DNA of 64,000 bases from Ryuthela nishihirai (lineage: Eukaryota; Arthropoda; Arachnida; Araneae; Heptathelidae). This document shows positions 57,070-64,000 of this stretch, in pieces. The position numbers and the translations under genes are program-made. Location: NCBI GenBank assembly GCA_038380435.1, contig JAWZYU010000034.1:21369404-21433403 (forward strand), in the 5' to 3' direction. Below the pieces are notes generated by a model. It did not search any database, was not told where the DNA came from, and worked only from the letters and a program-made list of their open reading frames with translations. Every line of letters starts with the position of its first letter. The stretch's first letter is position 1.

Positions 57070-57351
57070 TTAACCAGTAATGGGAGTATTAAAGTTGGCG
57101 AGTCTGTCAAATAACTGGTTACAAATGCTCATCCACAGATTTTTTCCACTGGTCAAAAAGATAAAATGGTGGGTGTCATTATTCTTGATTTTTTTAAAAT
57201 GAGATTTATTACACATTGTTTGGAGCAGGTCATATATTTTGTTTAGAAATAATTCTGGACATCCGACACGCGAAACAAACTTAATAAAACTACATTCAAC
57301 CTCATAAAGAATCATTATAACAACAAAGTTAAAAAAATATTGATTTGTCAA
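57070..57351 (-). pseudogene. Coding-like minus frame in fusilli intron, possible Penelope/RT fragment
   Basis: A 93-codon frame contains IKFVSRVGCPELFLNKIYDL. It looks more protein-like than nearby frames and vaguely recalls the RT connector (…GYP…FI…K) of Penelope-like elements. I do not recognise it firmly; it could be chance. Confidence 0.25.
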
Positions 57352-57380
57352 ATATCTTCCTACAGATTCCTTCTGTGGTA

Positions 57381-57763
57381 GGGGCGGGGGTGGCTCAGTC
57401 GGTAGCGCGCCAGGCTCATAATCTGCAGTTCCCAGGTTCGAGTCCCAGCTGGGTCAGCGTTGAGATTTATCTCCGTAAAACTCCCCACCCTGCCCAGGGC
57501 AGAAGGGGACACCGATGGGCTTGGAAATGTCGCCGTCCGTCGGATGGGGCGTTAAGCCTTGGCCCCGTTTACGGGAGAGCCATACCCTGTGCACGTTAAA
57601 GAACACGCTGGATGGCCTTGACGGGAGGCTACCATCTGTCTCCCAACAGCTGTTCCAATGGGTCCCCTCCCCCAACCTTCTCTGAGCCTTCGGGGTCCAT
57701 GTGACCTGGCCATTTAGCCCATGGTGTGCAAAAAAGTGCCGCTCAGAGGTAAAACAACCCAAC
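57381..57763 (+). mobile_element. SINE-B, full length with 12-bp TSD; CAT anticodon retained
   Basis: CCTTCTGTGGTA is duplicated at 57369-57380 and 57764-57775. The anticodon loop reads CTCATAA, as in elongator tRNA-Met, whereas most other copies read CTCGTAA. Lies in the fusilli intron. Confidence 0.92.
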
Positions 57764-57971
57764 CCTTCTGTGGTATGTATTAAAAAGGAAAACTATATTC
57801 TCATACGTGAAGTGAAACAATTGCTACGAATTAAAACTAATTCTTCTTTAAATATTCTATATGCAAAGCATTTTAATTCGTTTACCGACAGAGCTAGCAT
57901 ATGTATGTAACAAACCCTAATTCAAATAGATATGAATGCCAATTAAAGGCACAGTGAAAAGATCCTTTATC

Positions 57972-58107
57972 GGCGAGGTGAGGGTTGGATCACTCCGCAG
58001 AGCGCCAAGCTCGTAATCTGCAGTCATCGGGTTCGAGTCCAACTGTGCCTGAAATTAAGATTTTTTTCTGCTAGCCCTGCCCTCGGTAAAAAAGGAGATA
58101 CAGATGG
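57972..58107 (+). mobile_element. SINE-B head fragment, diverged
   Basis: AGAGCGCCAAGCTCGTAATC with B box GGTTCGAGTCC, then an eroded body. Tail-to-tail with the next copy. Confidence 0.65.
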
Positions 58108-58493
58108 GTTGTTGGGTTGTTTTACCTCTGAGCGGCACTTTTTTGCACACCATGGGCTAAATGGTCAGGTCACATGGACCGCAAAGGCTCAGAGAAGGTT
58201 GGGGGAGGGGGACCCACTGGAACAGCTGTTGGGAGACAGATGGTAGCCTCCCGTCAAGGCCATCCAGCGTGTTCTTTAATGTGCACAGGATTTGGCTCTC
58301 CCGCACACGGGACCACGGCTTAACGTCCCATCCGACGGACGGCGGCCTTTTCAAGCCCATCGGTGTCCCCTACTGACCGTGGGCAGGGCGGGGAAATTTT
58401 GCGGAGATAATCTCAACGCTGACCCAGCTGGGACTCGAACCTGGGAACTACAGATTACGAGCCTGGCGCGCTACCGACTGAGCCACCCCCGCA
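58108..58493 (-). mobile_element. SINE-B, full length
   Basis: From GTTGGGTTGTTTTACCTCTG (complement of the 3' end) to the complement of the tRNA head at 58493. Lies in the fusilli intron. Confidence 0.9.
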
Positions 58494-58663
58494 GATCCAA
58501 AGCAAAACACAAATATTTTTAACTTCACCAAAATTCAACGTAATAAAAAAATATTTGCAAACAATGAATAAGTCTAGTGAAATACACTGGTGATCAAAAG
58601 TGAAGCAACAAACAGAAAAAACGAATCACAACCAACCCCATCATTGGATATATGATCAGATAT

Positions 58664-58862
58664 AAATAAAAATAAATACCCTCTCAAGCAGCTGCTTGCC
58701 ACAGAGGTCTGACAGGAGTCAGTCAGTTTATATGCCACAGTAAAAGATCTGAGAGGATGGCAGGACCTCAGCAGAAAACAACACGAACATCCATGCCTTA
58801 TCTTGGACTCGAACCCGGGTCTCTTATATCAGCAGCCAAGCGCGCTAACCACTCGGCCACGG
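58664..58862 (-). mobile_element. SINE-A inside the intronic Tc1 element
   Basis: Complete from GTGGCCGAGTGGTTAGCG head to (TATTT)n tail; GGATATA lies at the right junction and also near the left one. Confidence 0.85.
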
Positions 58863-58984
58863 ATATACCACTAAAAATACTTGAAAAACAAACGAATTAC
58901 CTTGAATAATCAATGAGATAACCAAATTAGGAAATTATTACCACAAAATGGCATGCAAAATTTCAATGATAACATACCTTTAAT

Positions 58985-59950
58985 GTTGTGTATGATCACC
59001 TCGTACAGCGACACAGGCTGCACAACGACTCGTCATGCTGCAAATCAGGGGTGAATGAGGGTTTGAGGGAATATTTGCCATTTTGGCATGAGTGCAGATC
59101 GGATATTCTGGGAGGTGGATTGTGGCCAGTGAAACATTTTCCTAAAGCATCCGAAACATGTTCTATTGGATGTGGTTGGTTCTTATAGTTTTACTCTCTA
59201 GGTACTGGTCAACCAAGGGAGTTCTGTGAGGGTGAGCATCATCGGAAATAGGACCCCTTGCTGTGAGAAATGGATGAATATAAGGTTCGAGGATCTCATT
59301 GTGATACAACTGTTACAGTGCCTTGCGGGAAGACATGAAGGTCTGCACGGCCATTGGGAGTGATGACTGCCCAAACCAACACACCACCAGCTCCAAAACC
59401 GTCTCTTTCCCCGATGCTAATGGGGTGATATCTGGTTCAAAGCTGTCTCCGGATGAAAATGAATAGTCATTGGGGATTGGTTTCTAAACTAAATCGGAAT
59501 TCATCGGTGAACAGAGCAATGCCACCATTGAGGTTGAGTCCAGTTGCGATGTTGTCGAGGCCAATTCAATTGGGCTCTATGCCTGTCAGATCTCAAAGGG
59601 CTACATATACACAGCTAGTCGTTTTGCATAAAGATACTTGATGTGCATGATGCCTTCTGGACACAGTTTGCAGGGATACAGACAGTCCTGTGGATGCAGG
59701 CAGCGAGGTCGTTAACGAACTGGCATTCTGTATGGGTCCTAAGGCACCTTGAATTTCGAAGCAGGTAATAATCGCTGCTATGTGGCCCTCGGACGTCATC
59801 ATGTCTTCTAGCGATGGGTTCGCTTGTTTGAAATCGATTCCAAAAGCGGCTTACAATGTTGCGATTCACATGTAGCCATCTCGCTACCTCAGACTGACAT
59901 TGTCCAGCCTTTAACCTCCCGATTGCTGACCACTTTATTTCTTCACTCAT
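58985..59950 (-). pseudogene. Tc1-like transposase, degenerate
   Basis: The minus strand opens at 59950 with MSEEIKWSAIGRLKAGQCQS then EVARWLHVNRNIVSRFWNRF, a clear Tc1 HTH domain. Further pieces follow in shifted frames; near 59180-59000 NHIQ*NMF corresponds to the NPIEHVWD motif. The C-terminus SMTSRCAACVAVRGDHTQH precedes a stop near 58986. Frameshifts and stops make it inactive. Confidence 0.72.
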
Positions 59951-60150
59951 AAGACTTCTTCCCGCTATTATCTAAAGGTTGGCTATCTCGGATGTCATAC
60001 GTCAAGAACTGACGCGCACCTACAAATGAGGTGCACGTGACCTGTTTCGCGTGCGTGACTGCGTTTAATGCAAATTTTTTGCGCGGATTTCAACTCAGCA
60101 TCGTTTTTTTTATGTAAAAAAACTTACTTTTGTTATTTATTACCAATTAT

Positions 60151-60550
60151 CGCACAAGATATGCCAATTTTTTCATTTGCTGCTTAACTTTTGAGAATAA
60201 TGCACATGAACAGATAAAGTCAAAGTTATTGAGATGATCCTGCTTTAAATTTATAGTTCCGTACGATGCATAATCATGATCTAAAATATAATACAAAACT
60301 GTAAATACATTGAAGGTGTAAAACATGGTAACTGCCATTTTCATTTTTAGACAAACGGTTTTCAAAATTTCAAATAATCCTGAGAAAAAAGTACCGATTT
60401 TTAAAATACTGTTTGAAAGTACAGTTTACCTTGTTATAAAATTAATTAGTATTGCATGTCTCATATGACAATATCTGATGGTAAATTTATAATATTAATA
60501 TTTGCAACTTTCATATTAATTACGAACTGAAATGTTTTAAATTTTTGTGG
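60151..60550. other. Intronic AT-rich stretch
   Basis: No feature recognised beyond being intronic to fusilli. Confidence 0.5.
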
Positions 60551-60765
60551 TGTGTTGATTTACTTCTGAGAGGCATTTTTTGTGAATACAATGGGCAAAA
60601 TGACCAGGCCACAAGGACCCAGAGGGCTCAGAGAAGGTTGGGAGAATGGGGCCGTTTAGACAGCTGTTTAGAGACAGATGGTAGCCTCCAGTCAGGGCCA
60701 TAGAGCGTCGTCTTTAATGTGCACAAGATATGGCTCTTCTGCATATGGAGTCCCATCCAATTGAC
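60551..60765 (-). mobile_element. SINE-B 3' half, diverged
   Basis: TTGATTTACTTCTGAGAGGC through GGGCTCAGAGAAGGTTGGGA; head side missing. Directly followed by a plus-oriented SINE-B. Confidence 0.75.
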
Positions 60766-60766
60766 A

Positions 60767-61152
60767 GGGGCGGGGGTGGCTCAGTCGGTAGCGCGCCAGG
60801 CTCGTAATCTGTAGTTCCCAAGTTCGAGTCCCAGCTGGGTCAGCGTTGAGATTTATCTCCGAAAAATTTCCCCGCCCTGCCCAGGGTCAGTAGGGGACAC
60901 CGATCGGCTTGGAAAGTCCGCCGTCCGTCGGATGGGACGTTAAGCCGTGGCCCCGTGTGCGGGAGAGCCATACCCTGTGCACGTTAAAGAACACGCTGGA
61001 TGGCCTTGACGGGAGGCTACCATCTGTCTCCCAACAGCTGTTCCAGTGGGTCCCCTCCCCCAACCTTCTCTGAGCCTTCGGGGTCCTTGTGGCCTGGCCA
61101 TTTAGCCCATGGTGTGCAAAAAAGTGCCGCTCAGAGGTAAAACAATCCTAAA
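60767..61152 (+). mobile_element. SINE-B, full length
   Basis: Complete and close to consensus, head GGGCGGGGGTGGCTCAGTCG. Head-to-head with the fragment at 60551-60765. Confidence 0.9.
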
Positions 61153-61159
61153 ACAATCC

Positions 61160-62046
61160 AAGTATTGATGAATATTACGATATGCACTTTTCGAATCTCT
61201 CTAAATAATTACTCTCTCTAACAGTGGAAAAGTTGAAAATTGTAAAATTTCAAACGGATATTACAAACGATGTATTAATGCTAAAAATGTTTAATTTTGG
61301 TGGTGGAATGTGAATGCCATGATGTTTCCAATGGCAAACAAATGAATTAACCTCTTAGATCCAGGGGTGGTGGGAAAACACAATTTTTTGTTTTAGCAAA
61401 TAATTGTTTGTATTTAGAGATAAGTGAAAAAAAAATCTTTTTTAGGGTTAGATAGGAATTGATAAAATATTATGATTCGTGCTTTCGGAATCTTTCGAAC
61501 GCTATCATTGCGCCCTCTAACGTTGAAAAAGATTGAAAATTCCAAAATTTCAAACGAATATTGCAACGATGTATTAACGATAGAAATATGAAATTTTGGT
61601 GCTGGAATGTGAACGTCGTGAAGTTTCGATTTGAAACAATGAAAATAATAATTAAAAAACTCTTTTTTATTTTGATTGCTACTAATGAAATATTATAATT
61701 CGCATTTCTAAAATACTTAGCAGTTTTAATATAATACATTTAGAAATCACCGAACTGATGAAACGTCACAGGGGTTATTAGTTTCCCAAATAATATCTAT
61801 AGAATAGAAATTTGAAAAATTAGTGGTAGTTTCTAAGAGATATTCCATTGACAGTAATAATCTACCCACTTTTTTGAGAGAGGTGTGGGAAATGCAACTT
61901 TTTAAATTTAAGAATTAAAAAAAAATACTTGTTTTTTAAGAACTAAAAGACAAATACTTTAAATATCATCCCTACAACAGTGTCATTGGCAACAATGAAT
62001 TAACCTCTTAGATCGAGGGATGGTGGGAAAACACAATTTTTTTTCT
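61160..62046 (+). repeat. Unclassified repeat (U1), partly tandem copy
   Basis: The uninterrupted copy of the repeat split at 45.7-47.7 kb. Internally it repeats itself: a unit of about 300 bp beginning near 61160 recurs near 61460, and part of it again near 61965 (AATGAATTAACCTCTTAGAT occurs at about 61340 and 62000). No frame of note. Confidence 0.6.
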
Positions 62047-62047
62047 T

Positions 62048-62356
62048 TGATTTAAAACATTGGAGAGAAAAACCATGGTTCTCTATTTACAAAGTTCTGC
62101 TAAAGTCAATTTATATGTGCAGTATGGACTTCTCAGAAGATATATTCTGATACTCTCAGAGTATCTTCTGAGGTCTTCTCACACTTCTCAGAAGATACTC
62201 TGAGCAGTATGGACTTCTCAGAAGAAGACTCTCTAATATAATTCGATTAATAGAGAGAAAAAAAAACACGTGTAAAAAACAATTTCTGAATAAATTCCCG
62301 TTGATAATATTTTTAGATTAATAATTGAATTAAGCAGAACAATATTTCAAATTTGA
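62048..62356. repeat. Intronic cluster of short CTTCTCAGAAGATA palindromes
   Basis: CTTCTCAGAAGATA occurs three to four times at 62120-62225 in both orientations, with CTCAGAGTATCTTCTGAG between, giving overlapping short hairpins. Confidence 0.5.
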
Positions 62357-62447
62357 CTGAGGTCCTGCTATCCTCACAGATCTTCTACTATCGCGTATAA
62401 ATTTACAGGCTCCTCAGTGGCAAGCAGCTGCTTGAGGGAATATTAAT
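62357..62447 (+). mobile_element. SINE-A 3' fragment in fusilli intron
   Basis: CTGAGGTCCTGCTATCCTCA to CAGCTGCTTGAGGG, with a small deletion in the CAGACCTCTG region. Confidence 0.78.
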
Positions 62448-62699
62448 TTTATTTTACATTTCAATGAATTTTTGACAATATACAAGTTTACAGAAGACCA
62501 ATCACACAGTAAAAATCAAAATACAGAAAATTTTGAATTAACCGATCGTTTCTGAAAAGCCCATGTTAGCTAACAAGTTCGTATGAGGACACATTATTTG
62601 TCTAAAGAGAAATATATTATTAATTATTCATTTTATGAACAGTTTCCATGGTTAGATACGGCTTTAAGCTCCAAATAAAGTTTTGGTTTTTCTATGTTG

Positions 62700-62862
62700 T
62701 TTTTCTGCTGAAGTCTCACCTTCGTCACAGATACTTAGTTTTGCTCTGGCATAATGAGGTCCTGCCATCCTCTCAGACCTTCTACTATGGCATATAAACT
62801 GACAGGCTCCTGTCAGACCTTTGTGGCAAGCAGCTGCTTGAGGGGGTATTTATTTTTTATTA
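62700..62862 (+). mobile_element. Two SINE-A 3' fragments in tandem
   Basis: A diverged body piece (62700-62753, TTTTCTGCTGAAGTCTCACC) is followed by a better-preserved body and tail (62754-62862) ending GCTGCTTGAGGGGGT. Confidence 0.7.
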
Positions 62863-63269
62863 TTTTTATAATAACCTGATATTCTGTCAGACCTCTGTTT
62901 GAAATGTGATTGGCAAGAAATTTATTAATTTTATTATTCATTTCAAAAGAATTGCCCTTTTACTAATGTAACAAAACATTTTGATATCGATGAGACCTAA
63001 AAAATATCGATAAAGAAATATTTTTCAGTCCACTTTTCCCAGAAGTCCGACCGAAAGCCAGGGTGCTACCTCAGTAGAAAGACAATAAATACACCCGCAA
63101 TTTATTTGAGATTTGATACCAGAGCCATTTGTTTTGCAGTCGAAAGCACTAAGCTATCGAAAGAAATGTAAAAGAAAAGTTCGCTATAATTTACTGGCAA
63201 CATGAAACGAGCAGCAATTTATCATTGAAACAAAAAGAAGCGAAGAAATAGATCTAGAGATCACCTTAC
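62863..63269. other. Intronic stretch adjacent to fusilli donor
   Basis: Donor-proximal intron. A faint tRNA-like relic with TTTGTTTTGCAGTCGAAAGC near 63130 is too eroded to call. Confidence 0.45.
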
Positions 63270-63511
63270 CTCGGAACAGCCTTGAAAGAAAGCAATCACA
63301 TCAGCAACAGAAGCCGAAAAGGGCAGACCCCTCATCAGCACTGTTGCAGGACCCACTGGGGCGGTGAAGTAATTGGCTGGAGACACTGGTGGACTAGGAT
63401 AGGGCCAATAGAAGATGGGAGTGTAGTAAGCCGGCACTCTGGGGGCTACGGGAACTACCGGTGGTGGCGGCGGCAGATGCAGCCCGTAGTTTATTGCCAG
63501 ACCGCTCCCTC
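63270..63511 (-). CDS. fus: fusilli/ESRP orthologue, internal exon (Pro/Tyr-rich linker and first half of RRM)
   Basis: On the minus strand an acceptor (pyrimidine-rich, ending TTCGTACAG) precedes 242 nt of open frame and a strong donor GAG|GTAAGG. The first two bases complete a split codon and 80 codons follow. The peptide has a run of five prolines near residue 13, then PAYYTPIFYWPYPSPPVSP at about residues 26-44. It then enters an RRM at ATVLMRGLPFSASV (about residues 55-68; RNP2-type strand) and ends FFQGCSE. Fusilli/ESRP proteins are known for a Tyr/Pro-rich C-terminal linker with a YPSPP motif just before a last RRM starting with an R-G-L motif and an FFQG helix, which is what is seen. 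The remaining upstream exons lie beyond the window's right end. The frame ends in phase 0 and matches the terminal exon at 56764-56922. Confidence 0.87.
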
Positions 63512-63859
63512 CTGTACGAAGAAAAAGATGAAATTAATCATTTCGTGTCCCTTGTTGGCACTAAGTACATAATTACAGAGGGAGTATATTGTTTCCATCC
63601 TCTAGTCAGTAACTCTATCAATTAGGTTAAATACGGCGAAATACTATAAGAGGCAAGTTTTGTTATGCCAGTGTGTTTTTTTAAACGGCTTACCATTATT
63701 CTGCTACATCCTGTATTTTCAAGCAAAAGGAATGATATTCTTTATCTTTTTTTCAAATTTAGTTTCCTAGGGAACTGCGGAAAGCGAGTAACAAAGATAA
63801 GGGTCCATTAACAAAAGTAGGATAGTACTGTTTTACTTAACAGTTCTGGGCCAACATTA
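63512..63859. other. Intron upstream of fusilli exon
   Basis: Begins with the acceptor pyrimidine tract and shows no additional exon. Confidence 0.55.
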
Positions 63860-64000
63860 GGGGCGGGGGTGGCTTAGTCGGTAGCACGCCAGGCTCGTAA
63901 TCTGTAGTTCCCAGGTTCGAATCCCAGCTGAGTCAGTCGTTGAGATTTATCTCCGCAAAATTCCCCGCTCTGCCCACGGTCAGTAGGGGACACCGATGGG
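63860..64000 (+). mobile_element. SINE-B, cut by window end
   Basis: tRNA head and first part of the body up to the window edge, in the intron upstream of the 63270-63511 fusilli exon. Confidence 0.9.

Larger units (their letters stand above)
58584..60150 (-). mobile_element. Tc1-like transposon in fusilli intron, split by SINE-A
   Basis: Left end TACACTGGTGATCAAAAGTG is Tc1-like. The right end is eroded; the best partner is CTTTTGTTATTTATTACCA near 60148. A SINE-A sits at 58664-58862. The transposase remnant on the minus strand fills 58990-59950. Confidence 0.65.
56923..63269 (-). other. fusilli intron, filled with transposable elements
   Basis: This 6.3-kb interval lies between the two fusilli exons and has a GT donor and AG acceptor on the minus strand. 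It contains SINE-B copies in both orientations, SINE-A copies, a degenerate Tc1-like transposon and a partly tandem unclassified repeat. I see no further coding exon in it, although a small alternative exon could be missed by eye. Confidence 0.8.

Noticed and set aside
63282..63572. 96-codon plus-strand frame as a gene
   Set aside because: It is antisense to the fusilli exon and crosses its splice acceptor.

Overview
This is a metazoan nuclear window, AT-rich, intron-scale and dominated by transposable-element remnants. The element set (tRNA-derived SINEs, an RTE-like LINE, Penelope-like elements, gypsy-like gag, Tc1/mariner, hAT) and the host protein fit an arthropod or related invertebrate. 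A chelicerate is a plausible guess, but the species cannot be named from the sequence. There is no prokaryotic gene organisation, and most short open frames are chance or antisense shadows of repeats.

Host gene: the only cellular gene I can support is the 3' part of a fusilli/ESRP (epithelial splicing regulator) orthologue on the minus strand. An internal exon at 63270-63511 and the terminal exon at 56764-56922 (with TAA) together encode a Pro/Tyr-rich linker and one complete C-terminal RRM. A 6.3-kb intron between them is filled with SINEs, a Tc1 remnant and an unclassified repeat.

Layout. 1-3.3 kb: low-complexity DNA with one tRNA-like sequence. 3.35-8.44 kb: LTR element with two LTRs, primer site, gag and no pol. 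8.85-16.2 kb: MITE, SINEs, a Penelope fragment, a complete Tc1/mariner-superfamily element with TA duplication, and LINE endonuclease pieces. 17-30 kb: mostly SINEs of four tRNA-derived families and LINE fragments. 30.9-31.9 kb: the best preserved LINE reverse transcriptase segment. 32.7-35 kb: a hAT element with 8-bp target duplication carrying a nested DNA transposon, then a Tc1 element. 35.2-36.8 kb: a Penelope-like remnant between roughly 600-bp inverted repeats. 38-45.7 kb: mariner remnant, LINE copy and a second copy of the gag-only LTR element. 46.1-47.5 kb: Tc1. 48.2-49.9 kb: a second LINE family interrupted by a hAT. 50.6-50.8 kb: 200 N. 51.4-53.1 kb: LINE copy. 53.2-55.8 kb: foldback structure and an inverted-end repeat. 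56-64 kb: the fusilli gene.

How the parts relate: the abundant SINE-A family ends in a segment resembling the 3' end of the RTE-like LINE, which suggests it is mobilised by that LINE. Both copies of the LTR element keep gag but lack pol, so they would depend on another element. Several SINE-B copies have perfect 8-12 bp target-site duplications, implying fairly recent movement. I see no convincing previously unknown defence or metabolic system; the unusual content is in element architecture.
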